Positions 1 through 8,449 of a DNA stretch of 64,000 nt are shown one piece after another (the stretch's first letter is position 1; each line of letters starts with the position of its first letter). Made by a program: the position numbers and the translations under genes. The stretch spans positions 120,957-184,956 of the forward strand of contig DEAE01000016.1 in the NCBI GenBank assembly GCA_002347025.1, read 5' to 3'. Origin of the DNA: Acidobacteria bacterium UBA2990 (GTDB taxonomy: Bacteria; Acidobacteriota; Vicinamibacteria; Vicinamibacterales; UBA8438). Below the pieces are notes generated by a model. The model was not told where the DNA came from. It saw nothing but the letters and a program-made list of their open reading frames with translations, and made no database searches.

Positions 1-329
1 TCGAGGAGGCTTTCGGCCAGCCCATGGACTGGTTCTTCGACCAGTGGGTCTACGGTGTTGAAGTACCAACCTATCGTGCAGAACTCGATGTCAGCCCGGT
101 GGTCGACAGCCCTTCGCCATTCATGCTCCACGGGACCGTGACACAGGAAGAAGTTTCCGACGGCTTTAAAATGCCAGTTCCTCTTCGGTTCACGTTTGAC
201 AAACATCCTCCAGTTACCCACAGAATCTGGATCGATAAGAGCGAAGTGACAGTCAAGCTCCCGCTTCCTGCCAAGCCGACAGACATCGAATTCAACACAC
301 AGCACGCAGTACTAGCAAAGATCCGATGA
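1..329 (+). CDS. M1-family aminopeptidase, C-terminal fragment (5' end outside window)
   Basis: The reading frame is open from base 3 and enters from the left edge, so only about 109 C-terminal residues are visible. They begin EEAFGQPMDWFFDQWVYG, the end of the helical domain of M1 (gluzincin) aminopeptidases, where a conserved FFDQW segment precedes a final beta-sandwich. The HExxH zinc site would lie upstream and cannot be checked. The first ATG in the fragment (base 24) is internal, not a start. Members usually are secreted or periplasmic enzymes that remove N-terminal residues from peptides. After the TGA there are about 150 bases with no gene before the convergent lyase gene. Family assignment rests only on this tail, so moderate confidence. 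Confidence 0.65.
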   Translation, partial: EEAFGQPMDWFFDQWVYGVEVPTYRAELDVSPVVDSPSPFMLHGTVTQEEVSDGFKMPVPLRFTFDKHPPVTHRIWIDKSEVTVKLPLPAKPTDIEFNTQHAVLAKIR

Positions 330-476
330 CGGGTGTGGCAGAAGTAGCACCTGGAGAGGTAACACCATAGGAATAACGTTTAATCCCTATCTGCCAGGAT
401 AGTACCCGCCAGCTTCAGACGCGAAACCAGACCCCTAAGACCTCCATCTTAGGAAAAGGTTCGTGAGCCAATAACC

Positions 477-1370
477 CTAGCTGTCAGTGTGGTCAATTGC
501 GTTAACCGAAGCGAGAATGCGCCTAGCTGACGCTATAACGGGCTTTTCAATGAGCTTCCCATCTACCAACAAGACTCCACCATCATTGGCCTCATAAGCA
601 GCAATGATCTGCTTCGCCCATTCCACCGCACCCAAAGTAGGTGAGAACGCAGCCTGGATAACGGTCACCTGCGATGGGTGGATCGCCGCCTTGCCAGTAA
701 AACCTAGCCTTTGAACCGCGCGGGCTTCATCCCGGAGTTGAGACAGGGCCGACACATCCATGAATGGGGTATCCAAGACATCCATTCCAACTAAGGCCGC
801 TGCGGTTACAACTCGGGACCGTGCATAGAGCAACGCGTCCCATTCAATCGCACACCCCAACTCGGCAGACAGATCGACAGCCCCAAAAAAAAGCACTTCG
901 ATGTTGGGCGAGGCGACAGCAATAGCCTCGACCGCAGCAAGCCCCTGGGCTGTTTCGATTTGGACGATCAATGGAATACCTGCCAAATCCTGCGATAGGC
1001 GGTTCTCAAGAGCCTGAACAGCAGCTGGACCACCAACCTTCGGAAGCATCAGCGCATCCGGTTTAACTCCGGCCGCAAGCAACGCTTCGAGGTCGTGCTT
1101 ACCGAGGTCAGATTCCGATTCGTTGATCCGAAGGACTACCTCGGCTCTGTCCATAGATCGACCTGCTAACACCCTCATTGCATTAGAACGGGCTTCGTCC
1201 TTCTGCGAAAGCGCCACTCCATCTTCGAGATCCAGACACACGGAATCAGCCCCAGTAGCGAGAGCTTTCTCAAACCGGTCTGGTCGCGCGGCTGGAACGA
1301 ACAACAACGACCGACGAATTTGACGTGTTTGTTTTAACTCTGGAACCTGGGTTGCTGATATGTCTGACAT
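477..1370 (-). CDS. HpcH/HpaI-type CoA-ester lyase (CitE / citramalyl-CoA lyase-like)
   Basis: A 297-residue TIM-barrel protein of the HpcH/HpaI aldolase/citrate lyase beta family, normal length for CitE-like lyases. Visible family marks are RSLLFVPAARPDRFEKA (20-36), CLDLEDGV (46-53), the substrate arginine in LRIN (R81), LPKVG (109-113), the metal-ligand glutamate in QIET (E139) and FGAVDLSAELG (162-172, D166). Such enzymes cleave (S)- or (R)-malyl-CoA, citramalyl-CoA or citryl-CoA, with Mg2+, in the cytoplasm. It is the last gene of a minus-strand run with acyl-CoA dehydrogenase, CoA-transferase, MaoC hydratase and MmgE/PrpD, which favours citramalyl-CoA or malyl-CoA as substrate. The exact substrate cannot be read from sequence. 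No strong Shine-Dalgarno precedes the ATG. Confidence 0.88.
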   Translation of the reverse strand: MSDISATQVPELKQTRQIRRSLLFVPAARPDRFEKALATGADSVCLDLEDGVALSQKDEARSNAMRVLAGRSMDRAEVVLRINESESDLGKHDLEALLAAGVKPDALMLPKVGGPAAVQALENRLSQDLAGIPLIVQIETAQGLAAVEAIAVASPNIEVLFFGAVDLSAELGCAIEWDALLYARSRVVTAAALVGMDVLDTPFMDVSALSQLRDEARAVQRLGFTGKAAIHPSQVTVIQAAFSPTLGAVEWAKQIIAAYEANDGGVLLVDGKLIEKPVIASARRILASVNAIDHTDS

Positions 1371-1442
1371 GGTTCTTCACCGAAACATCGAGCTTCTTGA
1401 CTCTTAGTGGCCGAGGCCGATCATCAGCCAGCACTTTAATCT

Positions 1443-2831
1443 CTACGAAGGAATAGATGTAGAGACAGATTGGTTAAGCAAATCTGCCAACGATCCAACC
1501 AACGGTTGATGTTCGAGTTCGCGCAGCCATGCTAGAGCCTCGGTAGCCACCGATGCGGAAACAGCCCGCTCAGCGCACGTCTGGAATTTCTGGTCAAGTT
1601 CCTGAGTCGACGGCGGATGACTTGGGTAGCCTCTGGCGCCCCTAACCCTCCACTCATAGAAGCTTCCATCGCGCAAATGAACCGCTACCTTCGCCTCGGT
1701 TAGAGGCGGCTGATCGGCACCAAGCAGAGGGTCGACATACATCGTGACACGGGGTAGCAATTGTCGAGTGACCAAGTCAGACAACCCACCTGGCTCGAAG
1801 GTCTGTAGATCGATCCGTCCATGCGCCACCGCCGAAGCAGCGCAAAAATGCATACTGAACTTACCCTGCAAGCCTGTTTCAGGCCGGTCGTGAATCAACA
1901 CTGTCGGGGTCACGCTATCGACCCCAATTTTCACCTGGTCGATGTCAGCAGCTGTGAAGCCGTATTTTTTTCGTAGATCCAGCAGGGTGTCGATCGCCGG
2001 GTGGGTCGCTGCACATGACGGATAGAGCTTAACAGTGATACCACCATCTACGATCTCCCAACTCCGCCCTAGCCGAGTCATTTCATCCTTCGAATCATGA
2101 CAGCTGGCTTGCATGGCAACCAACAAACCCTGACTCCCCTCGATGGCTAGATCGGTCGCTGTAAACCCCGCTTCGGCTAACTGGACGGCAAGCACACCAT
2201 TACGCCCAGCCAGCCCAGCCTGCAAAGGCTTCACCATTGTCCCAAAGCTCTCCTTAATCCCACAGGCCGCAGACGCGGCAATGGCCATGGTCCGCGCAGC
2301 ACTCTCAGCCTTCTGCCCCAACAGACGAGAAGCTGTGGCAGCGGCACCGATAGTCCCGATGGTAGAAGTCGCGTGCCACCCTCTCTCATAATGCGACGGG
2401 TTCATCAGGCGTCCTAAAATTGCCTCGACTTCGAACCCCACACAGAAAGCATCGAGGAACCGGCTACCGCTACCACTAGCTAGTTCTGCCGCCGCTAGCC
2501 CTGCGGCAACAAGTGGCGCACTAGGATGCGCCATCGACACAAAGCACATGTCATCGAAATCCAAAGCATGAGCGGCCGTGCCGTTGGCCAACGCCGCCCA
2601 TCCGGCTCCCGTGCGTTCGACACTACCCAAGATCCCACACCGTGGAGCACCTCCCTCAGCCTTTGCAACCTGGCGAACCAATCGCGCGGCAGGCTCACGC
2701 GAACCAGCCAACATAACTCCAATAGTGTCGAGTACAGCATTCAGCGCCGCCTCACGAGCCAGGGCCGGAACATGGGCGTTAGACACAAATTGGCCAAACA
2801 GGGTTAACAGCGACGGGGTGTGCATGTTCAC
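1443..2831 (-). CDS. MmgE/PrpD family protein
   Basis: A 462-residue member of the MmgE/PrpD fold, which includes 2-methylcitrate dehydratase (PrpD), cis-aconitate decarboxylase (CadA/IRG1) and iminodisuccinate epimerase. Diagnostic stretches are the N-terminal LDTIGVMLAGS (30-40), ANGTAAHALDFDDM (81-94), HPSAPLVAAGLA (102-113), the Gly/Ala-rich helices to about residue 200, and KLYPSCAATHPAID (273-286), with the usual C-terminal alpha/beta domain. Length is typical. The start is taken as GTG at 2831; an ATG two codons in (2825) is equally possible. It lies between a CitE-like lyase and an amidohydrolase. In that context a role on a branched dicarboxylic acid such as itaconate, mesaconate or methylcitrate is plausible, but the reaction is not determinable here. 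Confidence 0.88.
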   Translation of the reverse strand: MNMHTPSLLTLFGQFVSNAHVPALAREAALNAVLDTIGVMLAGSREPAARLVRQVAKAEGGAPRCGILGSVERTGAGWAALANGTAAHALDFDDMCFVSMAHPSAPLVAAGLAAAELASGSGSRFLDAFCVGFEVEAILGRLMNPSHYERGWHATSTIGTIGAAATASRLLGQKAESAARTMAIAASAACGIKESFGTMVKPLQAGLAGRNGVLAVQLAEAGFTATDLAIEGSQGLLVAMQASCHDSKDEMTRLGRSWEIVDGGITVKLYPSCAATHPAIDTLLDLRKKYGFTAADIDQVKIGVDSVTPTVLIHDRPETGLQGKFSMHFCAASAVAHGRIDLQTFEPGGLSDLVTRQLLPRVTMYVDPLLGADQPPLTEAKVAVHLRDGSFYEWRVRGARGYPSHPPSTQELDQKFQTCAERAVSASVATEALAWLRELEHQPLVGSLADLLNQSVSTSIPS

Positions 2832-2876
2832 AAGACTTCTTCACCCAGCTCGCCCGACCTGCTACCGGGCATCGGG

Positions 2877-4304
2877 TCAATTCCCATAAAACTGAGCGAT
2901 TCCGGCCAACCGTGCTTGGATTTGCGATTCTGAAATCCAGCGACCATTCACCATCACTCCAGCCCGTTCACCGACATTTGCGACATCAGCAATTGGGTCA
3001 GCAGTGAGCAATAGAAAATCAGCCCTCTGCCCGACAGCAACCGACCCAAAGTCGTCGACCGAGTCAAAATATTCAGCCACTCGACGGGTCCCCGCTTCCA
3101 GCACATGATACGGCGTCATCCCAAGCTCTACCAAGAGTGCCATTTCGTGATGTATCGAAAAACCTGGCACGTCGAAGGTTTCCGGTGAATCGGTCCCAAG
3201 CAGAATGGGAACCCCCCCCTCATACAACGCCTTTAGAACAGTCCGACGCAACTCAGTCACTCGGCGATTCGTATCCGGGTCGGCCACCGCCTGCAGCTCA
3301 TCGACAACCCGAGTCCATTCCCCAACTATCTCAGGTGGTATGTAACGGAGTTCTTGATGCATAGCTCGCAGCTCGGAAGAAGAGTTCACTCCCCAGACCA
3401 CCGTTTCCCAAAATGCCATTGTGGGCACAATCCAGGCCCCAGCCATCCTTGTCGCCTCAACTAGCGACGGCAGCCGTTCTTCGTTGATGACGTCCAACGA
3501 GTCCCCGATCCTCCGAAAGCCAAGCGTCCCAACCTGGTCTTCGTCAGGCACCAGCGCCTCCACATAGTTGTCCAAGTGGTCTATCGACATCTGTCCACCC
3601 ACTAGGGCATCGAATAACCCCACCTGGTCTGGAACATGCCCACCGAACGGAATACCAACCTCTCGCGCGGTGGAAGCCACCGCATCAAACACCTCTGGGG
3701 TGAGGCCTTCATGAATTTTGACCTGTTCGTAGCCGTTCTGGTGATACTCCCGCACCAACTGCTCACCCTGTTCCGACGTTCTGACTGACGCCCCTGTCAT
3801 CGCGGGGCTTCCCAGGAACAGTCTTGGGCCGAGGATCTCTCCACGCGAAATCTGGTCCCGTAACCGAAAGTGAGACTGGCTACCCTGCATGACACGTAGA
3901 GTCGTCACTCCGTTTGCCACGTAGAGGAACAGTAAATTCTTCCTATCAACTGGCATCAATCGAGAACTCGGCAGGTGGCCATGCATGTCGGCCAAGCCAG
4001 GCATCAAATACTGCCCTTCTGCATTTACAATCACTACGCTCTCACCGACGCTGACCTCGTCAGCAGGATTGATCGAAGCCACCCGTCGATTGGTCACGAC
4101 CACAGTCTGATTTTCAAGGACTACGGGATTTCCCGGCTCTGTCATGGGCAAAACATCGACACCCACAAAGGCAAAGTCACCCTCAACTCTAGGTAGTGGG
4201 TCGCCGCACCCTGCAGCCGACAACAAGACCAGCATCACACTGGCCCACACAGAATCCCTGGTCACTGAGAGCAACCGACTGATCATTGACCTGCAAATAC
4301 TCAA
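2877..4304 (-). CDS. exported lipoprotein amidohydrolase (imidazolonepropionase/prolidase-like)
   Basis: A 475-residue metal-dependent amidohydrolase. The N-terminus is a lipoprotein signal: basic start, hydrophobic SVMLVLL and lipobox LSAAGC with lipidated Cys33, so it is likely membrane-anchored in the periplasm. The catalytic set is visible: HGH (H108, H110) after MPGLADM, the bridging lysine in VKIHEG (K196), H223 in GGHVPD, H243 in IDHLD and D372 in GTDSPE. This matches the Xaa-Pro/imidazolonepropionase-like branch of the superfamily. The initiator is TTG: AAGGAG stands five bases before TTG at 4304, whereas the first internal ATG (4286) has only a poor site. It interrupts the CoA-ester genes on both sides and need not belong to their pathway. 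Confidence 0.85.
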   Translation of the reverse strand: MSICRSMISRLLSVTRDSVWASVMLVLLSAAGCGDPLPRVEGDFAFVGVDVLPMTEPGNPVVLENQTVVVTNRRVASINPADEVSVGESVVIVNAEGQYLMPGLADMHGHLPSSRLMPVDRKNLLFLYVANGVTTLRVMQGSQSHFRLRDQISRGEILGPRLFLGSPAMTGASVRTSEQGEQLVREYHQNGYEQVKIHEGLTPEVFDAVASTAREVGIPFGGHVPDQVGLFDALVGGQMSIDHLDNYVEALVPDEDQVGTLGFRRIGDSLDVINEERLPSLVEATRMAGAWIVPTMAFWETVVWGVNSSSELRAMHQELRYIPPEIVGEWTRVVDELQAVADPDTNRRVTELRRTVLKALYEGGVPILLGTDSPETFDVPGFSIHHEMALLVELGMTPYHVLEAGTRRVAEYFDSVDDFGSVAVGQRADFLLLTADPIADVANVGERAGVMVNGRWISESQIQARLAGIAQFYGN

Positions 4305-4338
4305 GACGGCTCCTTGAAGGCTACCCGATTGCCAACAG

Positions 4339-4842
4339 CTAGTCCTTCAGCAATGGTGGCCGAAACCTTGGCGGCACATGGCCCCTCTTATAAACCATAA
4401 ATGTCCGCTTAAAATGAATCACAACCCTGCCTTCCTGATTAAATCCAGTGGATTTCACCGTCACAATACCAACGGTAGGCCGTGACTTGGAATCCCGTTT
4501 TGATAGCACCTCGCTTCGCGAATAGATCGTGTCACCATCAAATACCGGGTTAGGCAACCGAACCTCATCCCACCCAAGGTTGGCCATCACGTTCTGCGAA
4601 AGATCGATAACGGATTGCCCTGTAACGACCGCGAGCGTGAACGTGGAATCGACCAATGGCCTGCCATACGGTGTATTCTCAGCAAATGCATGATCGAAGT
4701 GGATAGGATTCGTGTTCATTGAGAGTAGCGTGGCCCAAGTGTTATCGGCTGCCAACACTGTCCGGCCAAGCGGATGCTCGTAAATATCACCGACCTCAAA
4801 GTCTTCATAGACTCGGCCTGTCCATCCTGCCTTAACTGACAT
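4339..4842 (-). CDS. MaoC-like enoyl-CoA hydratase (mesaconyl/itaconyl-CoA hydratase candidate)
   Basis: A 167-residue hot-dog-fold MaoC dehydratase. The start is ATG at 4842, six bases after GAAGGAG; the frame is open about 20 codons further upstream but without support. It opens GRVYEDFEVGDIYEHPLGRT, then the hydratase core NPIHFDHAFAENTPYGRPLVDS, where Asp and His of NPIHFDH are the usual catalytic pair, and continues with DTIYSRSEVLSKRDS and VTVKSTGFNQEG. These latter segments are typical of mesaconyl-CoA or beta-methylmalyl-CoA dehydratase relatives. It would add water across a 2-enoyl-CoA in the cytoplasm. The gene follows the CoA-transferase by about 100 bases and, with the CitE-like lyase, fits a hydratase-then-lyase sequence. 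Substrate is inferred from neighbours. Confidence 0.87.
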   Translation of the reverse strand: MSVKAGWTGRVYEDFEVGDIYEHPLGRTVLAADNTWATLLSMNTNPIHFDHAFAENTPYGRPLVDSTFTLAVVTGQSVIDLSQNVMANLGWDEVRLPNPVFDGDTIYSRSEVLSKRDSKSRPTVGIVTVKSTGFNQEGRVVIHFKRTFMVYKRGHVPPRFRPPLLKD

Positions 4843-4942
4843 CGCATTCTCCTTCGGTAAATGCCCCGCTGCCCGGGTACAAGTCCGAACCTTGCCATCG
4901 CCCACGACACTGTGATCTGTCTTAACTTGCCAACCTCAGTGG

Positions 4943-6121
4943 TCAGACAACTCCCGCATCATGCCAAGCTTCGACAATACTCCCTTCAAAACCCAACTCC
5001 GCAAGGATAGCGTCGGTGTCCGATCCAAGACCTGGTACCGGCCCCATGACAGGTCTAAATCCGTCGATTGTCGCAGGGGGTAGCAAGGCCCTAATCGGGC
5101 CTGACGTTGTCTGCACCTGACTCCAGCGGTCACGCGCCTCCAGCTGAGGGTGCTCGGCAAACTGGTGCACTGTGCGCAACTGAGCACATGCGACGTTCGC
5201 CGACTGCAGCCGATTCAGGATCTCGTCCGTTGTCAGCTCTCCAAAAATATGTTCGATCTCTGTATCGAGTGTTGAGCGGTGCTCTACACGTAGCGCATTG
5301 GACACATACCGAGGGTCCTCGGCCATCTCAGGACGGCGTAATACATCTTCGCAGAACGTGCCCCATTCACGCTCATTCTGTATTCCAAGATAGACGACAT
5401 TCCCATCACCTCCAGCGAAGGGACCATACGGTGCGATAACCGCATGCTTAGCACCCGATCGCTGAGGAGCTGTGCCCCCGTAAACCCCGTAGTAGAAAGG
5501 GTAGGACATCCACTCTCCAAGCGCCTCAAGCATCGAAACCTCTACTACAGTCCCCTGTTTGGTACGGTGACGCATGAGCAGAGCAGTCAAGATACCGGAA
5601 TAGGCGTACATCCCAGCAGCGATATCAGCAACCGAAATCCCCACCTTGACCGATTCGTCAGCGGTACCGGTGATTGAGAGAAGCCCAGCCTCAGCTTGCA
5701 CCAGCAAGTCGTAAGCTTTCCTATCCCTATAAGCTCCGCACGAACCATAACCGGAGATCTCACAAACGATCAGACCAGGATGGGCATCCCGCAATGAGGT
5801 CGCCGACAGCCCAAGACGGTCAGCCGCACCAGGAGCAAGGTTTTGCACAAACACATCAGCCCGCTCGATCAGCCGGTCGAGGACCTCGCCAGCTTCTGGA
5901 TGTTTGACATCGAGCGTTAGCGACTCCTTGGACCGATTCAACCAAACAAAATGTGAGGATTCGCCCTTTACTGTCGTGTCATAGCTACGAGCAAAATCTC
6001 CCACCCCAGGCCGCTCGATCTTTATGACCCTAGCCCCCAAGTCCGCCAATTGCCTAGTCGCAAACGGCGCTGCCACCGCTTGCTCCAGCGACAACACTGT
6101 TACTCCCTCTAACGGTAGCAT
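4943..6121 (-). CDS. family III CoA-transferase (CaiB/BaiF)
   Basis: A 392-residue class III CoA-transferase. The N-terminus MLPLEGVTVLSLEQAVAAPF and the ADLGARVIKIERPGVGD motif (27-42) are characteristic. So is LNRSKESLTLDV (61-72), and KAYDLLVQAEAGL (135-147) contains Asp138, which aligns with the nucleophilic aspartate that forms the acyl anhydride and CoA thioester in formyl-CoA transferase. It should move CoA between carboxylic acids (succinyl-CoA as donor is common) in the cytoplasm. Its ATG overlaps the stop of the acyl-CoA dehydrogenase by one base (ATGA), so the pair is translationally coupled. With MaoC and CitE-like genes downstream, activation of itaconate, mesaconate or a similar acid is a reasonable inference. 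Confidence 0.88.
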   Translation of the reverse strand: MLPLEGVTVLSLEQAVAAPFATRQLADLGARVIKIERPGVGDFARSYDTTVKGESSHFVWLNRSKESLTLDVKHPEAGEVLDRLIERADVFVQNLAPGAADRLGLSATSLRDAHPGLIVCEISGYGSCGAYRDRKAYDLLVQAEAGLLSITGTADESVKVGISVADIAAGMYAYSGILTALLMRHRTKQGTVVEVSMLEALGEWMSYPFYYGVYGGTAPQRSGAKHAVIAPYGPFAGGDGNVVYLGIQNEREWGTFCEDVLRRPEMAEDPRYVSNALRVEHRSTLDTEIEHIFGELTTDEILNRLQSANVACAQLRTVHQFAEHPQLEARDRWSQVQTTSGPIRALLPPATIDGFRPVMGPVPGLGSDTDAILAELGFEGSIVEAWHDAGVV

Positions 6122-7278
6122 CAGAATGACCGAGGAAGCCCCAGCACATGCTGACCGATGAAGGCCAGAATTAGGTTGGTCGAAATCGGCGCAGTCTGAT
6201 ACAAGCGCGTCTCGCGGAACTTACGCTCAACGTCGAATTCTTCGGCAAATCCGAACCCACCGTAGGTCTGCATGGTGACATTCGCAGCCTCCCAGGAAGC
6301 GTCAGCCGCTAGAAGCTTGGCCATATTGGCTTCAGCACCACATGGCTGACCGTCATCAAACAAATCAGCAGCACGGACTCGCATCAGGTCAGCTGCCTCA
6401 ACGTTCACATGGGCCCTAGCAATCGGAAACTGAATACCCTGGTTTTGACCAATCGGTCGTCCAAACACAACCCGATCTTTAGCATAGCGACAGGCCCGCT
6501 CAATAAACCATCGGCCGTCACCAACACACTCTGCGGCTATCAAAATCCGCTCGGCATTCAACCCATCCAGAAGATACCGAAACCCCTTCCCCTCTTCACC
6601 AACCCGATTCTCGACAGGCACTTCGAGATTATCGAAGAACACCTCGGTGGTCGCATGGTTAATCATGGCGCGAATAGGATTCACAGTCATCCCATTCCCA
6701 ATCGCGTCTCGAAGGTCAACCAAGAGTATCGACAACCCTTCAGTCTTCTTTTGCACCTCCTCGACTGGAGTTGTGCGAACCACCAACAACATTAAGTCAG
6801 AGTGCTCAACACGGGAAATCCAGACTTTTTGACCGTTTACAACATAGTGATTGCCTCGGCGTACGGCCATCGTCTTCATTTGGGTAGTGTCGGTACCTGT
6901 CGTCGGCTCCGTTACACCGAAGGCTTGCAGCCTTAAGTCCCCACTCGCAATCTTCGGCAGGTAGTGCCGGCGCTGTTCCTCAGACCCATGCCGAAGTAAC
7001 GTTCCCATGGTGTACATCTGGGCGTGGCAGGCCGCCGAGTTTCCACCCGATCGGTTCACCTCCTCGAGAACGATCGAAGCCTCAGCAACGCCAAGCCCAG
7101 ACCCACCCAGTTCCTCCGGGATCAATGCAGCTAAATACCCAGCATTAGTTAACGTCTTAACGAATTCTTCCGGATAGGCTTCTCTGGCATCGAGTTCCCG
7201 CCAGTAAGAGTCAGGAAATCGCGCGCACAGTTCACGCACGGCAGTTCTTAGGTCGTTATGTAGCTCGTTAATTGCCAC
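6121..7278 (-). CDS. acyl-CoA dehydrogenase with isovaleryl-CoA-type catalytic Glu
   Basis: A 385-residue FAD acyl-CoA dehydrogenase of normal length. Visible are the helical N-domain, the FAD/substrate segment FGVTEPTTGTDTTQMKT (120-136), NGQKVWIS (148-155) and the C-terminal QTYGGFGFAEEFDVER. At the position of the usual C-terminal catalytic Glu (YEGT) it reads YQTAP, so that base is absent. Instead LNAERIL supplies Glu243 in the helix where isovaleryl-CoA dehydrogenase carries its base. Alpha,beta-oxidation of a branched acyl-CoA is thus likely. The start is GTG at 7278, with no strong ribosome site. First gene of the minus-strand CoA-ester cluster; its stop overlaps the CoA-transferase start. 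Confidence 0.88.
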   Translation of the reverse strand: MAINELHNDLRTAVRELCARFPDSYWRELDAREAYPEEFVKTLTNAGYLAALIPEELGGSGLGVAEASIVLEEVNRSGGNSAACHAQMYTMGTLLRHGSEEQRRHYLPKIASGDLRLQAFGVTEPTTGTDTTQMKTMAVRRGNHYVVNGQKVWISRVEHSDLMLLVVRTTPVEEVQKKTEGLSILLVDLRDAIGNGMTVNPIRAMINHATTEVFFDNLEVPVENRVGEEGKGFRYLLDGLNAERILIAAECVGDGRWFIERACRYAKDRVVFGRPIGQNQGIQFPIARAHVNVEAADLMRVRAADLFDDGQPCGAEANMAKLLAADASWEAANVTMQTYGGFGFAEEFDVERKFRETRLYQTAPISTNLILAFIGQHVLGLPRSF

Positions 7279-7299
7279 TATGGTTCCATCCAGGCCAGC

Positions 7300-8280
7300 T
7301 CAGCCTACGTCTTGAGGAGGGATATTGGTGATCAGATATTCATCAACATAACCACGACCGGATCCATGAGCATTAATGGAACGCCTCGCTGAAACACGGT
7401 GAGCTCGCAACCCTGCGGAACGCGCCTGCAAGTTGTCCACATAGAGAGCCTTAACCTCAGGAGCGGTAGAATTACTCAACAAAACGTGACAACCCCGACT
7501 GGCCAGCTTAATCACTACCTGCTGGAGCTCCCGCTGTTCAGCTGACGTGAACCCATCCGAAGTGTAGCTTCTAAAGGAGGTTGGACTCATGGGCGCATAG
7601 GGAGGATCGAAGTAAATAAAGTCACCTGGCACTGCCCTGCGGCACACAGCTTCGAATCGATCTTCACACACCTCGCTCTCAGAGCGCCGTAGCACAGACG
7701 AAACATGCCGCAGATTTTTCGCGTCACAGATCAAAGGCTTGTCATACTGTCCCAGCGGAACATTGAAGCCACCCATTTTGTTGAGCCGAAACAATCCATT
7801 AAAACCAGTCCGATTAAGATAGATCAACATGGCCGCAAGGCTTGGGGGGTAGCACTTGTCACCATGTCGCGCCCCCAACAAACGGCGGCGAATCGGATTA
7901 AACCGTTGATCCCGAACGCGGTAGTAACAAGCACTTGGGTCAGTCCGATGAGCATCAGCGAGACGCCTAAGACTCCGAATGACCCGCTCGGCATCATTCC
8001 GCACAGCCAGCCAACATCCAATCAAATCGGGGTTGTTGTCCATCAACACTACACCCCGCCCACTGAACCGCCCTCGTCGATACAAATCAAAGAACAGCGC
8101 ACCACTTCCCAGAAACGGTTCAAAATAGGCACCAAATTGAGGTGGATGAAAACGAGCGAGCTGAGCCAAGAGCTGCCGCTTCCCTCCAGCCCACTTAAGG
8201 AAGGGCCTGACCGAGGCTGATGTGGGCGTCGACGCTTGAGTCAAGCGCGGGTTCCGGCTCCGAGCCGGCATCGTCGTCAT
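7300..8280 (-). CDS. dam: Dam-family adenine-N6 DNA methyltransferase
   Basis: A class alpha N6-adenine methyltransferase of the Dam/MboIIA type. From the ATG at 8280 it is 326 residues. The cofactor motif RPFLKWAGGKRQLL begins about residue 22, YFEPFLGSGALFFDL forms the AdoMet loop, and DPPYAPMS is the catalytic DPPY box followed by SYTSDGFTSAEQRELQ. Dam proteins are usually 270-300 residues, so some extra N-terminal and C-terminal sequence is present. A GTG at 8397 would add 39 more residues; neither start has a convincing ribosome site. Target GATC is expected from the family but not proven. No restriction endonuclase lies nearby, so it looks like an orphan methylase. It is divergent from the DUF1343 gene. 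Confidence 0.88.
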   Translation of the reverse strand: MTTMPARSRNPRLTQASTPTSASVRPFLKWAGGKRQLLAQLARFHPPQFGAYFEPFLGSGALFFDLYRRGRFSGRGVVLMDNNPDLIGCWLAVRNDAERVIRSLRRLADAHRTDPSACYYRVRDQRFNPIRRRLLGARHGDKCYPPSLAAMLIYLNRTGFNGLFRLNKMGGFNVPLGQYDKPLICDAKNLRHVSSVLRRSESEVCEDRFEAVCRRAVPGDFIYFDPPYAPMSPTSFRSYTSDGFTSAEQRELQQVVIKLASRGCHVLLSNSTAPEVKALYVDNLQARSAGLRAHRVSARRSINAHGSGRGYVDEYLITNIPPQDVG

Positions 8281-8449
8281 AAGATCAGGGCACCGGAAGC
8301 TTAGAGCCCTCTGAAAATAGTAGCATGCTTGCAGAAACCGACTAGCAGGCAGCTGTTCTGGCACAATCCGCTTTCCTAAACTAAGTTGTCGCCCCACAAG
8401 CCCTTCGCATCTATCTCCCCCTCCACAGGACTTCTTTCCCTATAATTCC

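Noticed and set aside
8441..8446. TATAAT as a -10 box for the DUF1343 gene
   Set aside because: It is four bases from the ATG and no suitable -35 is visible, so a leaderless promoter would be needed; evidence too thin.
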